Shown here: piece by piece, positions 7,761 through 13,504 of the stretch
Layout of the letters: every line of letters begins with the position of its first letter
Position numbering within the stretch: the first letter of the stretch is position 1
Source: Symbiobacteriaceae bacterium
GTDB taxonomy: Bacteria > Bacillota > JAAYKD01 > WRDA01
Direction of reading: 5' to 3'
DNA length: 13,504 nucleotides
NCBI GenBank assembly: GCA_009783675.1
Contig: WRDA01000019.1
Coordinates: forward strand, 1-13,504
Program-made: the position numbers and the translations under genes
The notes under the pieces: model-generated
What the model saw: the letters and a program-made list of their open reading frames with translations, nothing else
Databases searched by the model: none
What the model was told of the DNA's origin: nothing

Positions 7761-7800
7761 TTAAGGTGCGATGCATCTCAACCGCAACCGCACATCTTAA
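7761..7800 (+). repeat. Stem-loop in the leader of the OsmC-like selenoprotein gene
   Basis: TTAAGGTGCG (7761-7770) pairs with CGCAC (7789-7793) and CTTAA (7796-7800), interrupted by a 2-base AT bulge. The ribosome site AGGAGG starts 4 bases later. No T run follows, so it is not an ordinary terminator. It may be an mRNA processing or stability element that uncouples expression of the small gene from the operon. Confidence 0.35.
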
Positions 7801-7816
7801 AAAAGGAGGAATACTC

Positions 7817-8179
7817 ATGCCCAACATCACCCTTTGCGTCAACGAACTCGGCACTCTGATCCAGACCGAAGGCAAGCAGGACTTGCAACTAACCCCTGAT
7901 ACTTTCGGGCCCGGACAACTCTTCGTTATCTCTGTAGGTGGCTGACTCTTGTCCGGAGCGGCAAGGTATTGCCGTGAGAGAGAGATTGATCCTTTAGGTC
8001 TGAACATCGAAGTGGAGACTACCAACGACCCTGAAACCCGCATGATGACGAAACTGACCTACATCTTCTCCTTCCCGGCAGGGATCAGCGAGGAGCATAA
8101 GGCAGGAATCATGGCTAACACCGCCAACTGCTATGTTAAAAAGCATATGACTGCTCCTCCGGAAGTAGTTGTAAAGTAG
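7817..8179 (+). CDS. OsmC-family protein with in-frame TGA (putative selenoprotein)
   Basis: An OsmC/Ohr-like thiol peroxidase-family protein of 120 residues, provided the TGA at 7943-7945 is read as selenocysteine (U43). AGGAGG at 7804-7809, 7 bases before ATG 7817, is a very strong ribosome site. The first 42 codons give an OsmC-like N-terminal half (TPDTFGPGQLFVISVGG). After the TGA the same frame continues as the conserved central helix (LLSGAARYCRE), then GLNIEVE, and the second family cysteine C105 (ANCYVKKHM). U43 sits where the family has its peroxidatic Cys, so the pair U43/C105 would replace the usual Cys/Cys pair that reduces organic hydroperoxides. The usual Glu near the active site is not obvious (G33/Q34 there). 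A hairpin fit for SelB lies 13 bases after the TGA. A standard caller would split or truncate this gene, for example starting it at TTG 7949. The alternative is a nonsense-disrupted gene. Confidence 0.85.
7946..7980 (+). promoter_or_regulatory. Bacterial SECIS-like hairpin after the in-frame TGA
   Basis: Inside the coding region, CGGCAA (7959-7964) pairs with TTGCCG (7969-7974) around the tetraloop GGTA. A G-U pair extends this stem, and a lower helix joins CTCTT (7946-7950) with GAGAG (7976-7980). The apical loop begins 19 bases after the TGA and starts with GG followed by U, agreeing with the known bacterial requirements (a G at the start of the loop, about 16-37 bases from UGA; fdhF also shows GGU). 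It should recruit SelB with Sec-tRNA. Confidence 0.72.
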
Positions 8180-8192
8180 CAGGTGACACCTT

Positions 8193-8228
8193 AAAGCCCC
8201 TTCAGAAATAATCTGAAGGGGCTTTATT
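8193..8228 (+). terminator. Strong terminator between convergent transcription units
   Basis: AAAGCCCCTTCAGA (8193-8206) pairs perfectly with TCTGAAGGGGCTTT (8212-8225), 14 bp around the loop AATAA, and the sequence continues ATT. A and T blocks flank the GC core on both sides, so it can stop transcription from either direction. It lies 14 bases after the OsmC-like stop, and 12 bases separate it from the end of the minus-strand peptidase relic. Confidence 0.85.
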
Positions 8229-8240
8229 ATGAGTATTATC

Positions 8241-8375
8241 TTATGTATCTTTCTTTAAGTGCTTACGCAGGAACTCAGCGACTCTCGGATAACAATCCAG
8301 GCGATTTTGCAATTTGAAGATCCCGTGCACCTCATCTTCATAAATGAGCCGGAGATACTGGTAAGGTAGACTTGA
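8241..8375 (-). pseudogene. C-terminal relic of an S9-family peptidase
   Basis: Read on the minus strand, about 42 codons encode LPYQYLRLIYEDEVHG, then RLDCYPRVAEFLRKHL, ending at TAA (8241-8243). This is the C-terminal end of a prolyl-oligopeptidase-family hydrolase, including the catalytic His region (usually Y-x-D/E-E-G-H-G; here EVHG). There is no start codon with a ribosome site, and the rest of the enzyme, with its serine and aspartate, is missing. The fragment begins next to the stop of the oadG-like gene in another frame. It is not a copy of the intact peptidase at 4250-6238, whose corresponding end (SGENHELS) is of another subtype. Most likely it is a gene remnant left by a deletion or rearrangement. 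The upstream boundary is approximate. Confidence 0.75.
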
Positions 8376-8382
8376 TTTCCCA

Positions 8383-8520
8383 CTAACTTTCCTCACTGTC
8401 TTCAGGTGCTTTGGCTGGCATTAGTTTAGCCATGGCCAGGGTGATGACGTAGAGGATGCCCAGAGCGAAAAAGACCCCTGTGAGCCCATAAAGCATTAAT
8501 TCGAAGGATTGTGTGAGCAT
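8383..8520 (-). CDS. Small OadG-like gamma subunit of a Na+-pumping decarboxylase
   Basis: A 45-residue single-span membrane protein beginning MLTQSFELMLYGLTGVFFAL. One hydrophobic helix (about 9-31) is followed by a short charged, Ala/Pro-rich tail (MPAKAPEDSEES). This architecture, lying 28 bases downstream of the beta subunit, fits the gamma subunit of oxaloacetate/methylmalonyl-CoA decarboxylase sodium pumps, which anchors and stabilises the complex. It is shorter than typical gamma chains of about 80 residues and lacks their extended tail. AGGAGGG (complement of 8526-8532) precedes ATG 8518-8520 by 5-6 bases, supporting translation. The family assignment rests mainly on size, topology and position. 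Confidence 0.75.
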   Translation of the reverse strand: MLTQSFELMLYGLTGVFFALGILYVITLAMAKLMPAKAPEDSEES

Positions 8521-8548
8521 CTCTTCCCTCCTGATTTATTATAAATTT

Positions 8549-9691
8549 TCAGGATAACAACCAGGGCACTATGACCAGAACCATTCCGCCAGCAATGGCC
8601 GAAGCAATCTGCCCGGCGACATTAGCCGTGATCGCAGGCATAAGAATGAAGTTGGTAGGATCTTCCTTCTTAGCGATCTGCTGCATAACCCTGGCTGACA
8701 TGGGAAAAGCCGAGATACCAGCAGCACCACACATAGGGTTGATCTTCTCCTTACTGAACAGGTTAAGAAACTTGACGAAGATGATGCCTCCTGCCGTATC
8801 GAAAATGAAGGCGAAGAAGCCGAGGATGAGGATGAGGATGGTCATGGGATCGAGAAACTTTTCCCAGTGCATCGTCCCTCCAATGGTGATGCCTAAAAGC
8901 AGGGTCACCAGATTAGCCAGTTCATTTTGGGCTGCCAGAGAGAGCCTCTCTAAGACGCCACAGACACGCAGTAGGTTTCCGAACATCAGGAGACCGACCA
9001 GGGGAACACAGATAGGCGCCAGCAGGCCAGCGATGATGGTCACCATAATGGGAAAGATGATCAGAGCCGTCTTGGATATGCTGGCATCGGTATGCTTCAT
9101 GCGGATGAGACGCTCTTCTCTGGTGGTTAACGCCATGACCACCGGAGGCTGTATGATAGGCACCAGAGACATATAGGAGTAAGCTGCCACAGAAATAGGT
9201 CCCAGAAACTGGGGAGCAAACTTAGCTGCCACGAAAATGGAGGTCGGCCCATCTGCTGCTCCGATGATCCCGATGGAAGCCGCGCTCTTAAGATCGATGC
9301 CGAGTTCAGGAAACATCTGACCTATGACGACCACGGCGATGGCTGTGGCGAAAATACCAAACTGAGCGGCTGCGCCCAAAAAGAGCATTTTGGGATTACC
9401 GAGCAAAAGAGAAAAATCACACATGGCTCCTACTGCCACGAAGATCAGCACCGGAAAGAGTTCGGTGGCGATCCCGAAGTTGTAAAGGATCTGCAGTACA
9501 CCCTCCGCACCCTCAAAACTCCACACCGCGGCAAAGGGCAGGTTGACCATGATGGCACCAAAGCCCATAGGTACCAGGAGATTCGGTTCATACTCCTTGG
9601 CGATGCCAAGATAGATCAGCAACCCGCCTATGGCGATCATGATCAGCGACTGCCAGGTGATGTCCATTAGTCCGGAAAACAGGGCTTCCAC
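8549..9691 (-). CDS. Sodium-ion-translocating decarboxylase beta subunit (OadB/MmdB/GcdB family)
   Basis: A 380-residue multi-pass membrane protein. It couples decarboxylation of carboxybiotin to export of Na+ in oxaloacetate, methylmalonyl-CoA, malonate or glutaconyl-CoA decarboxylases. Family hallmarks are NLLVPMGFGAIMVNLP (37-52), GAADGPTSIF with the Na+-site aspartate D147, and near the C-terminus INPMCGAAGISAFPMSARV. About nine or more hydrophobic spans are visible. The start is GTG 9691 with AAAGGA about 10 bases before. It lies 45 bases after wecB and 28 bases before the small gamma-like gene. The carboxyltransferase (alpha) and biotin carrier subunits are not in the window, so the acyl substrate cannot be assigned and the catalytic partner must be encoded elsewhere. 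Confidence 0.92.
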   Translation of the reverse strand: MEALFSGLMDITWQSLIMIAIGGLLIYLGIAKEYEPNLLVPMGFGAIMVNLPFAAVWSFEGAEGVLQILYNFGIATELFPVLIFVAVGAMCDFSLLLGNPKMLFLGAAAQFGIFATAIAVVVIGQMFPELGIDLKSAASIGIIGAADGPTSIFVAAKFAPQFLGPISVAAYSYMSLVPIIQPPVVMALTTREERLIRMKHTDASISKTALIIFPIMVTIIAGLLAPICVPLVGLLMFGNLLRVCGVLERLSLAAQNELANLVTLLLGITIGGTMHWEKFLDPMTILILILGFFAFIFDTAGGIIFVKFLNLFSKEKINPMCGAAGISAFPMSARVMQQIAKKEDPTNFILMPAITANVAGQIASAIAGGMVLVIVPWLLS

Positions 9692-9736
9692 TCGGTCTCA
9701 GTCCTTTCCTTGACCCTCAGGATGCCAGTTTAGGCG

Positions 9737-10939
9737 CTATGCATCTAAACTGCTACCAGGGATTGGTTCGCTTGTTGCTGGGTTAAGGGGGAAAAATTCT
9801 GCAGGAGGGGCTGATCTGCGACCAAAGGTGAAGAGCAGTGCTTCGCAGATGCGCTCACAGGCTCGACCATCTCCGTAGGGATTATGTGCTCTGGCCATCT
9901 GCTGATAGGCATCCCTGTCGGCAAGCAGACGGTTTGTTTCGGACAGAATCCTCTGCCGATGGGGGCCAATCAGGAGGACTGTTCCCGCCTCCACTGCTTC
10001 CTGACGTTCAGTTACATCTCTGAGGACCAGGACTGGTTTGCCAAGGGCCGGCGCTTCCTCCTGTAGTCCTCCGGAATCGGTAAGAATCAGAGTGCTGCGT
10101 GCCATCAGGTTATGCATATCCAGGAGCTCCAAAGGATCAGTAAGGTAGACATTAGGCAGATTGGACAGGATCGGTCGAACCGTCTCCTGCACAGCCGGGT
10201 TGAGATGCACGGCATAACAGATGGCTATGTCGTCATGAGTTTCGGCGATATCCTTTAAGCCATAGGCGATCTCCTGCAAAGGTTGCCCCAGATTCTCCCG
10301 ACGATGAGCTGTAACCGTCAACAGACGACGGCCAGATGAACAAAGCTGTTGCAGGAGAGGATTGATGAAAGTGTAGTCTGGTCTTACAGTCGTCTGGATA
10401 GCATCAATCACCGTGTTTCCGGTGACGAAGATGCTCTCAGCTGGAATGCGTTCAGCCAGAAGATTAGCCTTGTTGGCTGCAGTAGGTGCAAAATGCAGTT
10501 GTGCCAGGCGTGCCGTCAGTTGCCGGCTGATCTCCTCGGGGAAAGGAGCATACCGTTCGTACGTGCGCAGACCTGCTTCCACATGACCAACCATCATCTG
10601 TTTAAAGAAGGAGATAAGACCACCCATCAGAGTAGTCTGGGTGTCCCCGTGGACCAGCACAATATCCGGTTGAACTTCATCAAGTACAGGCTCGAAGGCT
10701 TGCAGGATGCGCTGTGCCAGACCGCTAAGGGTTTGCCTGGGAGTCATTAAATCGAGATCGAAGTCAGGCGTAAGATCGAAAGCAGATAAAACTTGATCGA
10801 GCATCTCCCGATGCTGCGCCGTGGTACAGACCACGGTTTCGAAATCATCCCTTCTTCTGGCCAGTTCCTTTACAAGAGGAGCCATCTTGGCCGCATCGGG
10901 GCGAGTGCCAAAGGTGACGAGAACCTTTATTTTTGCCAT
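9737..10939 (-). CDS. wecB: UDP-N-acetylglucosamine 2-epimerase (non-hydrolysing)
   Basis: This cytoplasmic enzyme interconverts UDP-GlcNAc and UDP-ManNAc, supplying ManNAc for teichoic acid linkage units or other surface polymers. The 400-residue GT-B fold protein shows FGTRPDAAKMAPL (10-22), VHGDTQTT, VEAGLRT and TAHRRENLG. The UDP-binding segment is TDSGGLQEEAPALGKPVLVLRD, with the following ERQEAVEAGT a slight variant of ERPEAVEAGT. The length is typical plus a short Pro/Ser-rich tail of about 25 residues. The ATG overlaps the TAA stop of the upstream phosphotransferase gene (TAATG), which indicates translational coupling and supports a shared pathway role with it. Confidence 0.95.
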   Translation of the reverse strand: MAKIKVLVTFGTRPDAAKMAPLVKELARRRDDFETVVCTTAQHREMLDQVLSAFDLTPDFDLDLMTPRQTLSGLAQRILQAFEPVLDEVQPDIVLVHGDTQTTLMGGLISFFKQMMVGHVEAGLRTYERYAPFPEEISRQLTARLAQLHFAPTAANKANLLAERIPAESIFVTGNTVIDAIQTTVRPDYTFINPLLQQLCSSGRRLLTVTAHRRENLGQPLQEIAYGLKDIAETHDDIAICYAVHLNPAVQETVRPILSNLPNVYLTDPLELLDMHNLMARSTLILTDSGGLQEEAPALGKPVLVLRDVTERQEAVEAGTVLLIGPHRQRILSETNRLLADRDAYQQMARAHNPYGDGRACERICEALLFTFGRRSAPPAEFFPLNPATSEPIPGSSLDA

Positions 10940-12114
10940 TATTTAGGTACATCCTTCCCACGACCTGCTTCTCCCTGCTCCTGGGAGGTCTCCTCCTCTA
11001 CTTTGGTCTGGAGGGACTCCTGATAGAGACGGACTGCTCCGGTGAGATCCCTGGTCGGACGCTCATCGATGCGTTTACTCTCCAGTCTGTGTGCATAAAC
11101 AAAGAGCCCCGTGCCGACGACGCCGGTAATCAGAGCGACCAGACGTCCATGAGGTGTATTGATACTGACGGCAGCCAGGCCGAAACAGGCAGAGATGGCA
11201 TAGAGCCAGTATACTGTCTGCTTCTGGCTGAGTCCACTGTCGAAGAGGCGATGATGAGCGTGCGTGCGGTCGGCTTGCATGGGAGATTTGCCGGCACGGA
11301 TACGACGAAACATGACCACTGCGGTATCAAAAAGTGGCAAACCCAGAGCCAGAGCCGGAGTGATCATGGTCATTAAAGTAGCCTGTTTCATCGGGCCGAC
11401 GACAGACAGACAACCAAGGACATAGCCGATGAAACAAGCTCCGGCATCCCCCATGAAGATGCGCGCCGGATAGGAGTTATAGCGCAGGAAACCCAGAGAA
11501 GCTCCGATCATAGCCACGCAGAGGAGGATCACCGCCGAGTAGTTATACAAAGCCTGGTCGGCAGATCCCCAGGCGACGAAGATGAGGGTCAGGCAGACAA
11601 TTACCGTCGTGCCTGCAGTCAGACCATCGAGGCCATCGATGAAGTTCATTACATTGGTAATCGCCATAATCCAGAGGATGGTTAGCGGCCAGGAGAGCGG
11701 ACCGAGATGCAAGAAGTCGTTGCTGAAAGGAATGCCGATCCCGATGATTCTGATCCCGGATGCCACCGCCAGCCAGGCGCAAAGGAACTGCACCAGCAGA
11801 CGCAGACGGGGCGAAAGGTCATAATAGTCGTCTAAGGCGCCCACCACCATCAGCACGAACCCTCCAGCAAGCATGGCGAGGATCTCCGGAGTCATCTCCG
11901 TGAAGATCACCGTAGCCACCAGAAAAGAGACGTAGATGGCTACCCCTCCCAGATAAGGAACTGGCTTGGTATGCACCTTGCGGGGATTGGAAGGTTTGTC
12001 GATGACCCCCAGACGTAGGGCCAGATCCATAGCCAGAGGTGTGCTGATCAGTGCCAATCCCAGAGAGACCAGTAGAGTGAAAAGCAGACTGATACCTAAG
12101 GTTAAAGGATCCAT
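10939..12114 (-). CDS. tagO: UDP-GlcNAc:undecaprenyl-phosphate GlcNAc-1-phosphate transferase (TagO/WecA family)
   Basis: A 391-residue polytopic membrane enzyme that transfers GlcNAc-1-phosphate to undecaprenyl phosphate, the first step of wall teichoic acid or other surface polymer synthesis. Roughly ten or eleven hydrophobic segments carry the family motifs: DKPSNPRKVHTKPVPYLGG (39-57), the Mg2+-binding DD pair at D95-D96, NVMNFIDGLDGL (154-165), FMGDAG, and the late cytoplasmic RTHAHHRL. The His-rich last motif separates this group from MraY. The C-terminus adds a hydrophilic, Glu/Gln-rich tail of about 40 residues. ATG 12114 lies 4 bases after the comEB stop, and the stop overlaps the wecB start. 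In Bacillus subtilis the equivalent gene is tagO; the final polymer here is unknown. Confidence 0.92.
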   Translation of the reverse strand: MDPLTLGISLLFTLLVSLGLALISTPLAMDLALRLGVIDKPSNPRKVHTKPVPYLGGVAIYVSFLVATVIFTEMTPEILAMLAGGFVLMVVGALDDYYDLSPRLRLLVQFLCAWLAVASGIRIIGIGIPFSNDFLHLGPLSWPLTILWIMAITNVMNFIDGLDGLTAGTTVIVCLTLIFVAWGSADQALYNYSAVILLCVAMIGASLGFLRYNSYPARIFMGDAGACFIGYVLGCLSVVGPMKQATLMTMITPALALGLPLFDTAVVMFRRIRAGKSPMQADRTHAHHRLFDSGLSQKQTVYWLYAISACFGLAAVSINTPHGRLVALITGVVGTGLFVYAHRLESKRIDERPTRDLTGAVRLYQESLQTKVEEETSQEQGEAGRGKDVPK

Positions 12115-12118
12115 GCCT

Positions 12119-12577
12119 CTACTCCACAGAAGGAGCTACACAAACCAGGGTAATGCCAGCCTCAGCCAGAAGATCCGCAGAGAGCTGATCGGGGTAACCC
12201 TCGCGATAGGTGATTTTGGTTATTCCGGCATTAATCAGGATCTTAGCACAGATAGCACAGGGAAAATGCGTCACAAAAACTTCCGCACCCTCGGGTGAGA
12301 TCCCACCCAGAGCAGCCAGTATCACCGCATTTTGCTCGGCGTGAACCGCGCGACAGAGCTCGGCTCTCTCTCCGGAAGGTACACCCATCTGTTCTCGTAG
12401 GCATCCCACTTCGTCACAATGCGCCAGGCCCCTTGGTGGTCCGTTATAGCCTGTGGAGAGAACCCGGCGATCCCTCACCAACAAGGCACCCATCTGACGA
12501 CGCAGACAGGTTGAGCGCTTGGCGGCAATATCCGCCAGTTCCATAAAATAATCCTCCCAATCGGGACGTGACCTCAT
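12119..12577 (-). CDS. comEB: dCMP deaminase (ComEB-type)
   Basis: A 152-residue zinc-dependent deoxycytidylate deaminase that converts dCMP to dUMP for thymidylate synthesis. The catalytic zinc site is H79-A-E81 (AVHAEQNA) with C107 and C110 (HFPCAICAK). E81 is the proton shuttle. The preceding insert, residues 50-75 with C54, C59 and C75 (GLAHCDEVGC), is characteristic of dCMP deaminases and can hold a second structural zinc. The length is normal. ATG 12577 has AAGGA about 9 bases upstream. It lies between upp (31-base gap) and tagO (4-base gap), a conserved Gram-positive order, and is surely co-transcribed. The symbol follows B. subtilis; a role in competence is not implied. Confidence 0.95.
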   Translation of the reverse strand: MRSRPDWEDYFMELADIAAKRSTCLRRQMGALLVRDRRVLSTGYNGPPRGLAHCDEVGCLREQMGVPSGERAELCRAVHAEQNAVILAALGGISPEGAEVFVTHFPCAICAKILINAGITKITYREGYPDQLSADLLAEAGITLVCVAPSVE

Positions 12578-12608
12578 CAGCGATCATCCTTCATTTCCAC
12601 ATTATGAT

Positions 12609-13259
12609 CTAACTCCAGCCCTCAGTTCCGTAGAGGCGGTCTCCAGCATCACCAAGACCTGGCACGATATAACCCCTGTCATTAAGCTCAGGGTCTAAAG
12701 CTGCCGTGAAAATGCGCACCTCCGGACAGCTCACTTTGAGACGATTGATTCCCGGTGGCGCTGAGACCAGTGAGATCATGGTAATCTGATCGACACCGCG
12801 TTCCATTAGTATTTCAGCAGTGTAGGCTGCCGAGCCACCCGTAGCCAGCATGGGGTCCAGCATAAAGGCATGCATACCTCTGAGATCTTTAGGCAGCTTT
12901 ACATAATACTCTACCGGCAGCAACGTATCGTGGTCGCGATAAAGACCTATATGTCCGACTCCCCCATCCGGCACCAACTGCAGCATGGCTTCCACCATGC
13001 CTATGCCTGCACGCAGTATAGGGACGAAGAGTGGCTTCACAGCCAGAACCTCTGCTTCGGTTACAGTCAGGGGAGTCTCTATGGTGCGTTTGATGCCTGG
13101 CAGATCCCTCATGGCTTCGTAGCCAAGGAGAAGTGAGATCTCGTGCAACAAACGGCGAAACTCCCGGGGAGGTGTGTTTTTCTCCCGCAAGAGAGCCATT
13201 TTATCGAGTATAACCGGATGATTGCTGAGGTAGACTCCGGTCATGACTGTCTCACTCAT
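12609..13259 (-). CDS. upp: Uracil phosphoribosyltransferase
   Basis: A cytoplasmic pyrimidine-salvage enzyme that makes UMP from uracil and PRPP. The 216-residue chain carries ILRAGIGMVEAML, the PRPP-binding loop MLDPMLATGGSA and the C-terminal uracil-binding GYIVPGLGDAGDRLYGT. The length is close to the usual 208-210 residues. The frame is open upstream to 13319, but the added 20 residues do not look like the family, while ATG 13257-13259 is preceded by AGAGGAAGGA and begins MSETVMTGVYLSNHP. It lies 78 bases downstream of glyA and 31 bases before comEB, forming a nucleotide-metabolism segment of the operon. Confidence 0.96.
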   Translation of the reverse strand: MSETVMTGVYLSNHPVILDKMALLREKNTPPREFRRLLHEISLLLGYEAMRDLPGIKRTIETPLTVTEAEVLAVKPLFVPILRAGIGMVEAMLQLVPDGGVGHIGLYRDHDTLLPVEYYVKLPKDLRGMHAFMLDPMLATGGSAAYTAEILMERGVDQITMISLVSAPPGINRLKVSCPEVRIFTAALDPELNDRGYIVPGLGDAGDRLYGTEGWS

Positions 13260-13287
13260 GGTATCCTTCCTCTCGGGTTTATAGGAA

Positions 13288-13315
13288 GGGGGTACCTCAT
13301 GCCTGAAGTACCCTC
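13288..13315 (-). repeat. Inverted repeat between glyA and upp
   Basis: GGGGGTAC (13288-13295) pairs with GTACCCTC (13308-13315) with one G-U, and TCA/TGA extends the stem inward across one mismatch. In the transcribed (minus) direction it is followed by CTTCCTATAAA rather than a T run, so it is a poor terminator. It could be a partial attenuator or processing site between glyA and upp. Confidence 0.45.
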
Positions 13316-13337
13316 CCACTTAGCAGATAAACTTAAT

Positions 13338-13504
13338 TTAGCTATATAGCGGATAGTTGGAGCAGAGTTCCAGGACTTTTTCCTTACAACGCTGCAGGAT
13401 CGCCTCGTCACCACGGTTACTTATCGCCAGATCCATGATCTCGGCGATGATATCCATAGCCGCTTCATCGAAGCCACGGCTGGTTACGGCAGGGGTTCCC
13501 AGAC
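13338..13504 (-). CDS. glyA: Serine hydroxymethyltransferase, C-terminal end (partial)
   Basis: Only the last 54 residues lie in the window; the 5' part runs off the right edge. The fragment starts LGTPAVTSRGFDE, a diagnostic serine hydroxymethyltransferase segment near the C-terminus, and ends LCSNYPLYS before TAA (13338-13340). The enzyme is PLP-dependent and converts serine plus tetrahydrofolate to glycine plus methylene-THF, the one-carbon donor also used for dTMP synthesis. It is the most upstream visible gene of the minus-strand operon. Confidence 0.95.
   Translation of the reverse strand, partial: LGTPAVTSRGFDEAAMDIIAEIMDLAISNRGDEAILQRCKEKVLELCSNYPLYS

Noticed and set aside
7949..8179. 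Separate 76-residue gene starting at TTG 7949
   Set aside because: It has no ribosome site at the right distance and lacks the N-terminal half of the OsmC fold. The upstream ATG 7817 has a near-perfect ribosome site and the same frame, so one selenoprotein explains the data better.
2827..8228. Similarity of the hairpins at 2827-2859 and 8193-8225 (shared CCCCTTCA/TGAAGGGG core) as a mobile repeat family
   Set aside because: Loops and flanks differ, and CCCCTTC-type stems are common in intrinsic terminators of Gram-positive bacteria, so convergence is the simpler explanation.
8571..9176. 201-codon plus-strand frame opposite the oadB-like gene
   Set aside because: It is a Met/Arg-rich shadow of hydrophobic codons on the other strand; the minus-strand protein shows conserved family motifs.
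13260..13319. Upstream extension of upp to 13319
   Set aside because: The added 20 residues overlap the inverted repeat, are not family-like, and the ATG at 13259 has a good ribosome site.
1..13504. CRISPR arrays, transposases or complete insertion sequences
   Set aside because: I saw no regularly spaced repeat-spacer pattern, transposase motifs or paired terminal inverted repeats. The only tandem array is the short 13-bp repeat set near 108-149.

Overview
The window looks like chromosomal DNA of an anaerobic, selenium-using member of the Firmicutes (Clostridia-like). The reasons are strong AGGAGG-type ribosome binding sites, TTG and GTG starts, a full-length desulfoferrodoxin, a glyA-upp-comEB-tagO-wecB gene string of the Gram-positive kind, a sodium-pump decarboxylase subunit, and a probable UGA-encoded selenocysteine. 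The species cannot be named from the sequence.

Left block, plus strand. The 3' end of a tRNA (probably tRNA-Gly) and its terminator are followed by a regulatory region with three or four 13-bp iterated repeats and a near-consensus sigma-A promoter. Next comes a large MalT/LuxR-type ATP-binding regulator that ends at a strong hairpin. It is followed by a response regulator whose C-terminus carries a classical zinc-finger pattern, and then by a desulfoferrodoxin (superoxide reductase) ending at a terminator.

Middle block, plus strand. A likely operon holds an S9-family serine peptidase (TTG start), an UshA-type 5'-nucleotidase family phosphoesterase without a signal peptide (GTG start), and a small OsmC-family protein. 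An in-frame TGA lies exactly at the peroxidatic cysteine position of the OsmC protein, with a SECIS-like hairpin just downstream. I annotate it as one 120-residue selenoprotein. A 14-bp terminator hairpin closes the block.

Right block, minus strand. Transcription order is glyA (partial) - upp - comEB - tagO/wecA-like - wecB - oadB-like - oadG-like, ending at a decayed C-terminal fragment of a second, different S9 peptidase. This unit combines one-carbon and pyrimidine metabolism, the lipid-linked first step and UDP-ManNAc supply for cell-surface polymers, and two membrane subunits of a Na+-translocating decarboxylase whose catalytic subunits are not in the window. The plus- and minus-strand blocks converge on the hairpin near 8193-8228.

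The most interesting items are the OsmC-like selenoprotein, the receiver/zinc-finger fusion next to superoxide reductase, the 13-bp repeat array in front of the LuxR regulator, and the peptidase relic behind the oad genes. No gap longer than about 210 bases lacks an annotated gene.
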